Source: Cryptomeria japonica
Taxonomy: Eukaryota > Streptophyta > Pinopsida > Cupressales > Cupressaceae
Direction: 5' to 3'
NCBI RefSeq assembly: GCF_030272615.1
Contig: NC_081414.1
Location: 815,216,569 to 815,280,568 of the forward strand
Length of the DNA: 64,000 nt
Shown: in pieces, positions 45,949 through 57,467 of the stretch
Layout of the letters: each line of letters opens with the position of its first letter
How positions within the stretch are numbered: position 1 is the first letter of the stretch
Program-made: the position numbers and the translations under genes
Notes under the pieces: generated by a model
What the model was told of the DNA's origin: nothing
The model's database searches: none
Seen by the model: the letters and a program-made list of their open reading frames with translations, nothing else

Positions 45949-47491
45949 TGATAGTTTTGATACTTAATATAAGTACAGATCCAATAACCAACAAGATGAG
46001 AGGGGGGGGGGTGAATCATACAAAATTAATCATCGATAAAAACATCAGATTCAACCTCGGTAACATATATTTTAGTAATATAGCCAAAACTGTTAAACAT
46101 GCAAACTCAAAAGCCTATAAACATCATAAACCTCATAACACCAGATTTAACGTGGAAACCCAAATAGGGAAAAACCATTGTGGGATTTCGGACCCACTAA
46201 GAAATACACTCTTCTAGAGTATGCTTGGTTAAAAGCAAATCCTATTAAAGATTACAAACACATTGCTAGATGTGACCTGGTAAAGAGATTTCCCTCAGAT
46301 TTGTTAGGATCTTCACCTTGTTAGAAGTGACCTTGTTAAAGGATTTCAAACACTCAATCAAAATGTCACCTTGCTAGAGGGTTTTACAAATAAGACTGTT
46401 AAGTCCACTCGATTAAGAGATTTTTTTCACTTTCACAAAATAACAGCAATAAAATCTATCTGCAACTTCACATCTAAAATGCTAAAGCATATTCCTATTT
46501 GTTCAATACAATCTAGATATAGAACTAATCTTGTCTATCTACTAGGCTTCTATACTCTATTATTCTAATAGGTCTTCAAGCTTCTATGCTCAGTAATCAC
46601 TATGTAGCATCCCTGTGCATACACTTGCCCGCATACATTGTCTATCAATAGTTTCCTATTTATAAACAATTAGGTAACTGCTTAATCTCCTTGATCACAT
46701 TTCCCATGATCAATCATAGCCATTAGATCTTTGATCTTGTCCAGGTTCAACGCATCTTTCGATCTGAAAAAGTTTAACCCCACCTTGGAACTTGCATAGT
46801 CTTGGAACTTGTGCTAGGGTATTGCGGTTCAATATGAGTTGTAGATCTTTATGCCGACTTTCCATTGCCTTGGATTCGTTAACAAACTTCATCCATGGCT
46901 CACCAATCATTGATTAGTTCCAGCTCATCAGCTTCCTTCACTAAATAACGCATGTAAACATTTAATGCATTCTATTATAGCTTGGTTACAACTCGGTAAC
47001 AACTTGGTGAATACTAAACTTCACTCGGTAGACATTCTGCCTTCATTAACCGATAGCGATAACCTTAGGGTTTACCGACTAGGTTCCTTAGGGTTTACCG
47101 ACTAGGTTCTTTGCTTGATAACATAGTATAGTATTAACCTTTACATTTTACAACATATGTATGATGTTAAAACAATCTAAAACATCATGATCTCATCATT
47201 GTCTGACACGGTACTAGTTGCCCATTGAATACCTTATTCATCCCCTTATTCATCATATTGTTTTCTGTGTTTTTTACTGACATCTTTATAATCTTCATAT
47301 CATACTTCTCAAGATATGGCAACATCATACTGAATTAGAAAATCAATTTCTTGACATCAATGACAAAATAATAATATCAAGACAATAAACATCTTTAATT
47401 AGTTATATCCATAATCATCAACAACCTTCTCAATAACCTTATGAAATGCCAACAATCTTTCATTGTTTGTTATAATGCAATATTGCCAACA
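45949..47491 (-). repeat. Copia-C 3' LTR
   Basis: On the plus strand it runs from TGATAGTTTTGATACTTAAT to TATTGCCAACA. The end motif is AGAGGGGGGGGGGTGAATCA at about 45999-46018, and the hairpin module CGTGGAAACCC...GGGAAAAACC lies at 46151-46177. Direct repeats of ACCTTGTTAGAAGTGACC-like text occur between 46220 and 46400. Confidence 0.9.
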
Positions 47492-47725
47492 ATCTCCCCC
47501 TTTGGCATTGATTGCAAAACCAATTGATTTGACCTTAAAAGATTTGGATTGCTGTGATTCTGAAATGTTGAAATGCTCTCCCCCATACATTAGACTTATC
47601 CTCTTCTCTTCTTTCCAATCTATAGTCTGCTCAATTTTCTTTTAGTCTTCTCCCCTGATAGGTCTTCTTCCCTTATATTAGTCTTCTCCCCTTTTGTAGG
47701 TCTTCTCCCCCTTTGACAACAATGC
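47492..47725 (-). promoter_or_regulatory. Multiple polypurine tracts of Copia-C
   Basis: The tract next to the LTR reads ATCTCCCCCTTTGGCATTG on the plus strand at 47492. Further C-runs follow near 47577 (CTCTCCCCCATAC), 47650, 47688 and 47703 (CTTCTCCCCCTTTGACAAC). Confidence 0.7.
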
Positions 47726-47955
47726 CAAAAAAGTAAAGAACTAAAACATAATTACTTTTTGTAAGAAATGATTTCCTGCTATTGTGTATCAACTGTGTCT
47801 CAGTCAGAGCATTTGTCTTCAATTCCTATTCCCGGTAATATTTCCTGTATTATTTCCTATACACCTTTAGAAAACATCCTAAAGTGTATAAATCAGCATC
47901 AACTCCCAAAAGATATGCAATAGAGTCATCGGATTGATGCTTTCACTGAACTTGG

Positions 47956-50900
47956 TCAGTGAGTAGAAGATAGGGGTAGGACCCCTAACTTACTTCTGAG
48001 ATATTCAAAAGTGTCCCTTGGTAGTGGCTTGGTGAAGATATCTGCTATTTGTTCCTTTGTGCTAACATACTCCAACACCACTTTCTTTTCTTGAGCTTCT
48101 TCTCTAAGATAATGATATTTGATAGATATGTGCTTTGTCTTAGAGTGCATAATAGGATTCTTTGAAATATTAATGGCACTAGTATTTTCACAGAATATAG
48201 TTACTGGCTCGGTAACTTTCTCATTTATACCTTCCAACAATTGTTTGATTCAAGAAATGTTGGTACAATTCAATGCTACAACAACATATTCAGCTTCTGT
48301 TGTTGACTGTGAAACACATCCTTGTTTCTTGCTAAGCCAACTCACTAGTCTTTCTCCTAAAAAGAAAGCTCCTCCACTTGTGCTTTTTTTGTCATCAAGG
48401 TTGCTTGCCCAATCAGCATCAGTATAAACTTTTAAATCAAAATCATTTCCTTTATGATATACTAAGCCATAATCCTTTGTGCCTTTCAAGTATCTAAAGA
48501 TTCTTTTGACTGCTGTCATGTGTGTTTCCTTAGGATCTGCAGAGAATCTTGCAACTATACCTACTGCATGTGCTATATCTGGTCTACTGTGAACAACATA
48601 TTGTAGCTTTCCAATCATGGATCAGTAAGGTATCTCATCAATAGATGTAGATTCATCATTCTTTGACAATTTACAGTCGGTAGTCATAGGAGTACTTACT
48701 AGTTTTGAATCCTCCATTCCAAATTTCTTCAAGATTTCCTTTATGTACTTGGATTGAGTAATGAAAATCTCATTTTTCATTTGCAGCATCTGTAAACCTA
48801 TAAAATACTTTATCTCACCGATTAATGACATCTCAAATTCTTTGCTCATTTCATTTCCAAAGTTCTTGCATAAAGAGTGATTTCCACAAAATATAATATC
48901 ATCAACAAATATGGTTGAGATCAGCATTCCATTTTCATCATTCTTCATGTACATGTTGTTGTTCTCACTTGTCCTTATAAAACCAACCTTAATCAAATAA
49001 GAGTGAAATCTTTCATACCATGCTCTAGGTGCTTGTTTCAAACCAAATAAAGCTTTGTTCAATTTACATACCTGATCTTTATTATTGTCTTCAACAAATC
49101 CTTCAGGTTGTTCAATGAAAACTTCTTCTTCCAATATTCCATTCAGAAATGCAGATTTGACATCCATTTGATATACCTTGAAATTTTTGAAAGTAGCATA
49201 GGCCAACAATGTTCTTACTCCTTCAAGTCTAGCAACAAGTGCAAAAGTTTCACCATAATCAATTCCTTCTTATTGAGCATAACCTTTGCAAACTAGTCTT
49301 GCTTTGTTTCGAATGACCTCTCCTTTTTCATTTAGCTTGTTTTTGAAAATCCACTTTGTACCGATTACATTTTTGTCCTTCGGTCTTGGGATTTGTGTCC
49401 ATGTGTCATTCTTATTGATTTGATCAATCTCTTCTGTCATAGCATTTATCCAATCTTCACTGTTAAATACCTCTTTCACTATTCTTGGTTCAAATTCAGA
49501 TATCAGACATGTGTTCTATCTTAGTTTGTTCCTTGTCATCATTGGATCATCCTTATCTCCTATAATCTAACTTGGTGCATGATGTTTTTTGACATACTTG
49601 GCTAATACAGGCTTGGAAGGCTCTGTATGATCTTCTTCATCACTCGGTAATTGGATATTCTCTTCATTTTCTTCAACAATCTTCTCAGTAAGACTTCTCG
49701 GTTGAACATAGACAAATTCATCATAGTCTTCTAGTTCCTTGGAATTTCCTTCATCATTTCTTTATGCAAATTCATCAATTTTCACATTTGCACTTTCTAC
49801 TATTTTGTTAGATGATTTGATCAGACATTTAAATGCTTTGCTTCTAGAAGAATAACCTAGAAATGTTCCTTCTTCACTTTTCTGATCAAATTTGCCATTT
49901 CTATCATCTTTGTGAACATAGCATCTACTTGCAAAGATTTTAAAATAACTTACATTAGGTTTCTTATCATATCAGATTTCATATGGTGTCTTCAAAGTAC
50001 CTTTCTTCAATTGAACTCGGTTCAAGGTGTAAACTGCTATGCTTATTACTTCTCTCCAAAATGTTTGTGGCACCTTCTTTTCAATCATCAGTGTTCTAGC
50101 ACAATCCACAATAGATCTGTTTCTTCTCTCAGCTATTCCATTCTGCTGTGGAGTTCTTGGTGCAGAGACTTGTCTTTTAATACCATGATCATTACAAAAT
50201 AAGTTGAACTCATTAGATGTGAACTCTCCTCCTCTATCTGATCTAAGACATTTCAGTTGTCTTCCTGTTTCATTTTCAACTCTTGCCTTCTACCATTTAA
50301 ACATTTGAACAGCTTCTGATTTTTCTTTTAAAAACATTACTGACATCATCCTTGAATAGTCATCCACAAATAATATGAAATATTTATCACCATAATAACT
50401 TTGAACTTTCATAGGACCACAAAGATCAGTGTGCACTAGATCTAAAATTCCCTTAGAAGTGTAAGACTTACTAGTAAAGCTTGATCTTGTCATCTTACCC
50501 ATCTGGCATCCTCGACACATAGCATTCTTAGTTTTTTCAAGACTCAGTAGACCTCTTACTCGGTGCTTCTTACTTATTTTGATGAGATTATCAAAATTTA
50601 CATGACAAAACCTTTTATGCCATAACTAGGTATCATCTAACTTTGCATGCAAACACTTATTTCGAGTTGAGTCAAGGTGAAATGTGTTACCTTTTGTTTG
50701 TGTCCCGGTAGCAGCTAACTTTCCATTCTTGTCATGAACTTTGACAATTCCCTTTTGAAATTCTATTTGGTAACCTGTATTGTTTAGCTGTGCTACACTC
50801 AACAAATTGTATTTCAAACCTTCAACCCAATAAACATCATTGCATCTTGCATTATCAAGAAGTGTTATAGATCCTTTACCTTTCACCAGACATGGTGCAT

Positions 50901-52140
50901 CATTACCAAATATAACATAGCCTCCATCATAATCGTCTAACATAACAAACTTGTATTTATCTCCTGTCATATGATGAGAGCATCCACTATCTATAATCCA
51001 AGAATCATTAGTGTTTATGTGAGATATTAGGGATTTTTCTTCATACCTTTCTTCATCTGATCCATCTTTGATAGCCACATAAACTACTTCCTATGTATCG
51101 GTCTCATATGATTTATCATCATTGGATTCCTCATCAGCAATTAAACATGTCTTTCTATCTCTTCTTTTGAAGTCTCGGTGTCCTCTTTAATGATTATCTT
51201 TCTATCTGTCATCTTGGTAATCTCTCTTTTTAGTAAAATCTTTGTCAGGATAGTTAGAAGCCATATGTCCTATCTTATCACAATTAAAACATTTCAAAGG
51301 TAGCTTTCCTTGATACTTACCTTTGCCTCTCAGTAATCTTTTGGCTAATAGTGCTTCAAACTCTTCTTGCTTTCTGATTTCCTCATATAGTTTGTGTACT
51401 ACCTCCATGTTCTTACAAAATCTTTCACTTGCTCCACTGTGATCTCCTTCAGAGTACTTATACTTTATTTCATTGAAATCATTAGATTCATCAAGATGAA
51501 AAGAACTAAATGTAGATTCAACTTTATTTATCGAAGATCTACTATTATCAAAATTACTTAACTCAAATGCATGTAGCTTACCAATAGTAGCATCTAAAGA
51601 AAATGGCATATTAGGTACAGACCTCAATTCATTGATTGCAAAGACTCGGATTGCATAAGCTGGTAGAAGGGTTCTTAACAACTTACTTGTTATATCCTTT
51701 TCTTCAATAGTTCCACCTGCTCCTTTGATTTGATTGACAATCTCCTTTAGTCTTGTACTATACTGAGTTATGTTCTCACCTTCATTCATCCTCATGGATT
51801 CAAGTTGTCCTCTTAGACTATCTACTTTTTCTTTTTGGACATGTTCATCTCCTCCATATACTGATATGAGCTTATCCCACATTGTCTTTGCATCATTGCA
51901 GCCTTCTAGATCATTAAACTCTAAATCGGTCAATGCAGATGTTATTCCAATCATTGCTTGAATATGTTCTTTCTTTTCCTTTATCTCTTCCATAGTTAAT
52001 GGATAGGTGCTTGGTGTGACAAAATCATTCTCCAAATAGTATACAACATATTCTCCAACTCCTTATAGATGTAGCTTCATCCTTTTCTGCCATGTAGAGA
52101 AACTTGACTTGTTCAGCTTCGGTGCATCCCTCTTATACAT
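47956..52140 (-). pseudogene. Copia-C Gag-Pol polyprotein
   Basis: The ATG at 52140 (MYKRDAPKLNKSS) follows the primer-binding site by about 50 bp. One frame of 1395 codons runs to the stop at 47956 with no frameshift and about thirteen internal stops. Gag contains CFNCDKIGHMASNY (last Cys to Tyr). Protease has WIIDSGCSHHM, pre-integrase CRGCQMGK, integrase FVDDYSRM and RTPQQNGIAERRN, RT NVIGTKWIFKN, MDVKSAF and FVDDIIF, and RNase H DADWASN, TEAEYV and ENTSAI. The end is HIADIFTKPLP-like (QIADIFTKPLPRDTF). All catalytic motifs are visible; only nonsense changes inactivate it. Confidence 0.93.
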
Positions 52141-52190
52141 CTTTGGATCTTTAACTCAAGTGCCTTTAAACTTTCCTTCCGAAGTCCAAA

Positions 52191-52202
52191 GCTCTGATAC
52201 CA
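52191..52202 (-). promoter_or_regulatory. Copia-C primer-binding site
   Basis: On the minus strand TGGTATCAGAGC follows the LTR after the two bases AT. It is intact. Confidence 0.9.
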
Positions 52203-52204
52203 AT

Positions 52205-53748
52205 TGATAGTTCTGACACTTAATATAAGTACATATCTAATAACCAACAACATGAGAGGGGGGGGGGGTGAATCATACAAACTTAATCATCCATAAAAAC
52301 ATCAGATTCAACCTCGGTAACATATATTTTAGTAATATAACCAAAACTGTTAAACATGCAAACTCAGAAGCATATAAACATCATAAACCTCATAACACTA
52401 GATTTAACGTGGAAACCCAAATAGGGAAAAACCACTGTGGGATTTCGAACCCACTAAGAAATATACTCTTCTAGAGTATGCTCAGTTAAAAGTAAATCTT
52501 GTTAAAGATTACAAACACATTGCTAGATGTGACCCAGTTAAGGGATTTCCCTCAGATCTATTAGGATCTTCACCTTGTTAGAAGTCACCTTGTTAAAGGA
52601 TTTCAAACACTCAATCAAAATGTCACCTTGCTAGAGGGTTTTACAAATAAGACTATTAAGTCCACTTGGTTAAGAGATTTTTTGTCACTTTCACAAAATA
52701 ATAGCAATAAAATCTATCTACAACTTCACATCTAAAATGCTAAAGCATATTCCTATTTGTTTAATATAATATAGACATAGAACTAATCTTGTCTATCTGC
52801 TGGGCTTCTATACTCTGTTATTCTAACAGGTCTTCAAGCTTCTATGCTAGTAATCACTATGTAGCATCCCTATGCATACACTTGCCCGCATACATTGTTT
52901 ATCAACAGTTTCCTATTTATAAACAATTAGGTAACTGCTTAATCTCCTTGATCACATTTCCCATGATCAATCATAGCCATCAAATCTTTGATCTTGTCCA
53001 GGTTTAATGCATCTTTCGATCTGAAAACATTTTACCCCACCTTGGAACTTGCATAGTCTTGGAACCTGTGCTAGGGTATTGCAGTTCAATCTGAGTTGTA
53101 GATCTTTATGCTGACTTTCCATTGCCTTAGATTCATTAACAAACTTCATCCACGACTCACCAATCATTGATCAGTTCTAGCTCATCAGCTTCCTTCATTA
53201 AATAACACATGTAAACATTTAATGCATTCTTTTATAGCTCAGTTACAACTCGGTAACAACTCGATGAATACTAAACTTCATTCAATAGACATTCCACCTT
53301 CATTAACCGATAGCGATAACCTTAGGGTTTACCGATTAGGTTCCTTAGGGTTTACCAACTAGGTTCTTTGCTTGATAACATAGTATAGTATTAAGCTTTA
53401 CATTTTACAACATATTTATGATGTTAAAACAATCTAAAACATCATGATCTCATCATTGTCTGACTCGGTACTAGGTGCCCATTGAATACTTTATTCATCC
53501 CCTTATTCATCATATTCTTTTCTGTGTCTTTTACCGACATCTTTATAATCTTCATATCATACTTCTCAAGATATGGCAACATCATACTGAATTAAAAAAT
53601 CAATTTCTTGACATCAATGACAAAATAATAATATCAAGACAGTAAACATCTTTAATCAGTTATATCCATAATCATCAACAACCTTCTCAATATCCTTATG
53701 AAATGCCAACAATCTTTCATTGTCTGTTATAATGCAATATTGCCAACA
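52205..53748 (-). repeat. Copia-C 5' LTR
   Basis: This 1544-bp partner of 45949-47491 starts on the plus strand TGATAGTTCTGACACTTAAT and ends TATTGCCAACA. It contains the hairpin module at 52409-52435. It should hold the promoter, but no TATA box stands out. Confidence 0.9.
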
Positions 53749-55426
53749 TTTTTTTGTACTATTAATGAGCCATTATGTTCTACAGATGTGTCTTTCTTTA
53801 TGGATGTGCTATTCTGCCTTGTGTATGTGCTAATTTATTTTGGTATTCTCAATTGGATTTCTTGGATGTTGTTCTTGTACTGGAGGCTTGTGACAATTTT
53901 ATGATGCTCTGAAAGTTGTTCTTTTCTCAAATTTGGTTGTTTTATTGTTGTTCTAGCCCTGACAAGAAGGATGGTGCCTTGTTGTTGAGGGTTGTGCATC
54001 TATGTTGTTTTAGCTCTAGAAAGAAGGACAATGCATTGTTGTTGAGGATGATTTTAATTATTCTCCAGCATGATGGTCGTGCTCCACTGTCAAGGATTTG
54101 ATATTTGTTCATGGCTGCATAAGATGGATTATGCCTTGCTCTTGTTTATTGTCGTATTGCTTATAGTTTAGGCTCTTGATTTACATGTTGGCATTATGGT
54201 TCATTGTTATGCTTCAAATTTGTATTATTATATTATTTTTATGTGTTTTTTTTGTATATGAGCCTCCTTGTGATGTGATTATTTTTGTTTTCCCTTAAGG
54301 ATTTGGTACATGGTTAGGGGGAGTGGGCTCTTGCATGTGTAGGATTGACATCATAAGAAATAGACTTCTAAGAGGTTCCTTGTCAGGATGCTTAGGGTTT
54401 AGACCTATCATGGAACCACATGGAGAGTTTTTTAAAATTTTACGAGTGATAAACATAATAACTGATTAGTGGGTTGGGTAATTAGGATTGACTTAATTAA
54501 GATAATGAAATTGGTTTTGGTGCCCCACCTCATAGCCCTTGACTGGAAACTCAGAATAAAATTGGGAAGACCGTGGAGGTGGTAAATCAAACTCCCTTGA
54601 TTGGTTGCAAGGTTGAGGTGGTTCCACATGTCTACTAGGGTATGGCTCTGCCCCTTCTTTGTGAGGTAGCATGTGATAACACTCATTCCCTATATGTGTC
54701 CATGTTCTTTATTCTATGGTTGTTGATTATACCTCTGAGAATTTATTTCTTTTGATTTAGGCTCATGATGTGATTTGGTAATATTGTTATTTGGTTGTTT
54801 ATCATCGTGGATGGCAATGTTAAGCCTCTTGGTTTTTAGGTGTCAGTATAGGTCTACAATTTTAGTTAGAGCCTTGTGAACCATCTCCTAGTACAGGGGG
54901 TGGTTCCTCATTGGTTCCACATAGTTGGGTGGTTTTATGCCTTCTTCCATTGGGATGTTCTTCATTGGAAGCTAGATTGCTTGGATGTGGATTCTTATCT
55001 TCTCTTCATGTGGATGGATTCTTGGATCTGATTCTAAGTAATTAAGATTGTAATTATGTATCTTATATCATGAGGAAAGATATAATTGTAAAGAGATTAT
55101 GTATCATGATTATGTATCTTGTAATCTTATGTGATAGGACTTGTAGTAGATTGTGATCATGGTGTAATGTAGTAGGTTATGATTGTTGTAATCATTATAA
55201 AACTTATGTTGTAACTGGATATTCATTATGTATGTAATTTGGGATTGGAAGGAATCAATGGAATGAATGAGTAATGTTATTGTATTCAGGGGTAAATTAA
55301 GTAAATAACATAATTAGATTATCAGAGTGAATCACCAACTATAATATAATCAAATTACTCCTAAATTACAATGAAATATAACATCAAGTTAATTACATAA
55401 TGAAATTAAATCTAATTTAAACTCCC
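53749..55426. other. Unidentified DNA right of Copia-C
   Basis: This continues 45794-45948 after the target repeat. It is T/G-rich on the plus strand. Features seen are a 57-bp tandem repeat (53955-54068), a purine run TTAGGGGGAGTGGG at 54313-54326 followed by TGTGTAGGATTGACATC that could mark a polypurine tract and LTR start, and a TTATAAAA box near 55196. No matching second LTR, ORF or primer site was found. It may be an LTR or 3' part of an unlisted element. Confidence 0.35.
53955..54068 (+). repeat. Imperfect 57-bp tandem repeat
   Basis: Two copies start at 53955 (AGCCCTGACAAGAAGGATGG) and 54012 (AGCTCTAGAAAGAAGGACAA) and share TTGTTGTTGAGG. The 57-bp period is a multiple of three; the plus-strand frame gives KKDGALLLR and KKDNALLLR 19 residues apart. 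Whether it is coding is unknown. Confidence 0.6.
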
Positions 55427-56938
55427 TCAATTGATGTGATGAAGCTTCCATTTCTCTTCTCTAGTCTTTGTTACCTTGGGAGCAGTAATACTTTTTGTTT
55501 TCTTGCTCAGTGAGGCTGCAAATGCTCTAGTTTTAGGTCACTTTATTGGACGTGGAGTCGGTGAGGTCTTTGATGTGTCCTGTTTCTTTCTCTTCATCAC
55601 TTTACCCTTAGGCAATTCAGTGCTTAGTGTTATAGCTACCTCTTGGGCTTCAGATTCCTCTTCGGTAATGGCAATGGTGCCTTTGATAGGTGTAGAGGAA
55701 GAGTCTTGTTTGAATTTCTCTGACAATGCCTTAATCATTTTTGTTGCCTTTCTTGTAGCTTTGGGTACTACAATGTTGATCTTTACCTTTTCCTTTACTT
55801 CCTCATAGGTACCATATCTCAGCTCGGTAGCATGTCTAGGCAATGTAAGAAATGCATCAATTTTCTATTTTGTGATATCAAAATCAATCTCATAACCCAT
55901 TGGTGACAAAGATTGAGTCCTTGGTTCCACAGCATTCACATAACAGTAATTGGTGTCAACTTCAAAACATATATCATTTTTGTATTTCTCTACTAGCTGG
56001 GGTAGAATCCTATATCTGTTATGCATTTTCTCTTAAAATTTACTAAAGTAATCATCCATAATATCATTGAAATTATCACCTAACTTCTTGATGAAGTCAT
56101 TTATCTGATGGGTGATTGGTCGGTGTAGTTCCTAAACAACTTTACGGACTAATGGAAAGAATTTTTCAAAATAGAAAAACATGCATACCAGTAATGATCC
56201 AAACTTTAGAGTATTAGCCAAGTTGTTCTTCTTCGGCTTCTTGATGGTGTTTAGATTTTCAAACAGGTTCTTCAGCAACACCTCACATAGGTCAATTTTC
56301 ATTCCCTTTTTCACAATTTTGTAGGCCAGGTCTACTACTGCATAGGGAACACTGTTTTCCCTTGTCGATTGGAAGAAATAGTAACCCATTACTCTAATGG
56401 CAAATTTTAATTCTTCATCTGTGACATTGTTCAGTTTCAATCCTCTACAATCAGATTCTACTCCGGTTAAACTAATCAATTCCTTCTGTGATATCATCTT
56501 TTGGGCTCAGGCATGATCATAGATAGGGTAACCGGTAATCAGATGAATGATTTCCTTAGTAATCTTAAATGGTTGCTCTTCTAGCCACACAAAATCATCG
56601 TGAACTCTACTCAGAACAAACTTGACCGACTGGGGTTTGAACACATGGGGATAGGTTAGGGCTTCAGTTAATCCTTTGATTTTGATGTGCTCATACTTGT
56701 TCAATTTACCATCGGTACACAGCTCATCATAGGTGTCTTTGATTTCAACATGACCGAGTTCTTCAACATGACATTTGGTGAAGAATCTCACATCCTCCAC
56801 TAGTAACACTCTGTTCGGGATGAGTGAAAAGGCAGCTTTGTCATCCGGTTCAAAAGCGACTTTGGGAGTCAAAGAGTATTTTAGTGAGGACTTTTCTACA
56901 TTCTTGACAACTATGGGACCTTGGATCTTGGGTGTCAT
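55427..56938 (-). pseudogene. Element-E second ORF
   Basis: This is a single frame of 504 codons from the ATG at 56938 (MTPKIQGPIVVKNVEKSSLK) to a TGA at 55427-55429, without any indel and with five internal stops (near 56507, 56130, 56033, 55864 and 55540). It is the best preserved copy of the family N-terminal domain. It has the DFVWLEEQPFKITKEIIHLI block near residue 125, a helical region to residue 270, the conserved PMGYEIDFD segment and a Lys/Glu-rich tail. The resemblance to plant mobile domain-type or PF20167-type domains is weak. The function is unknown. Confidence 0.65.
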
Positions 56939-57467
56939 TGAAGATTTTAGATAAAAGCTAACAAAAGATCCTTAGGGTTTTAGGATTTCAAACAACTGAC
57001 GCTTTATGCTTAGCAGATAATGGAAACTAGATAAGATCGGTAAACTAGCTTAACGATGTGTTGAGTTTGATGTAAATACCTTGAATTTGCTTTGTAGGAG
57101 GTTTGATCGCCTTAGATTCACTTGCTCTACTTTCTTGAAAACTTGGTAAGTGAAAATGACCACGAAAATGCTTTTAAGTACACAAAATGCCTTATCGGGC
57201 TCCGTGTGGGTTAGGTCAAAAACATTAAATGCACTCAGTTCCTCTTTAACCAATTTACTCACCTTTTTCTATTTTGACCAAGTAACCAAACTTCCTTCAT
57301 TCACCGACTTGACAGACTTCCTGTAAAGTGCTTCAAAAGACTTTGATAGAATTTCAAACTTACTAATACATCTTAATTATGCAGATTTTGAATTAAGCAC
57401 ATAAATAGAATAGGAACTATTAAGATTTTAACCTTCAGAGAATGGAGTCCCTTCATACCTTTACTGA
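56939..57467 (-). other. Element-E spacer between its two genes
   Basis: This 0.5-kb spacer corresponds in position to 521-840 of Alpha. A 70-codon frame (57262-57050) is present, but it has no counterpart that I can see in Alpha or Beta. Confidence 0.4.

Larger units (their letters stand above)
45949..53748 (-). mobile_element. Copia-C, near-complete element
   Basis: This 7.8-kb minus-strand Copia element has long LTRs of 1543 and 1544 bp, an intact primer-binding site, several polypurine tracts and a polyprotein in a single frame. The target repeat is ttttt (45944-45948 and 53749-53753), low in complexity but in the exact position. The LTR copies are very similar by eye and equal in length, so it is among the youngest insertions here. 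Confidence 0.93.

Noticed and set aside
46200-46400. Repeated ACCTTGTTAGA-type words in the Copia-C LTR as a possible CRISPR or satellite array
   Set aside because: Units are short, irregular and confined to the LTR; the same pattern is in the other LTR copy. It is LTR internal repetition.
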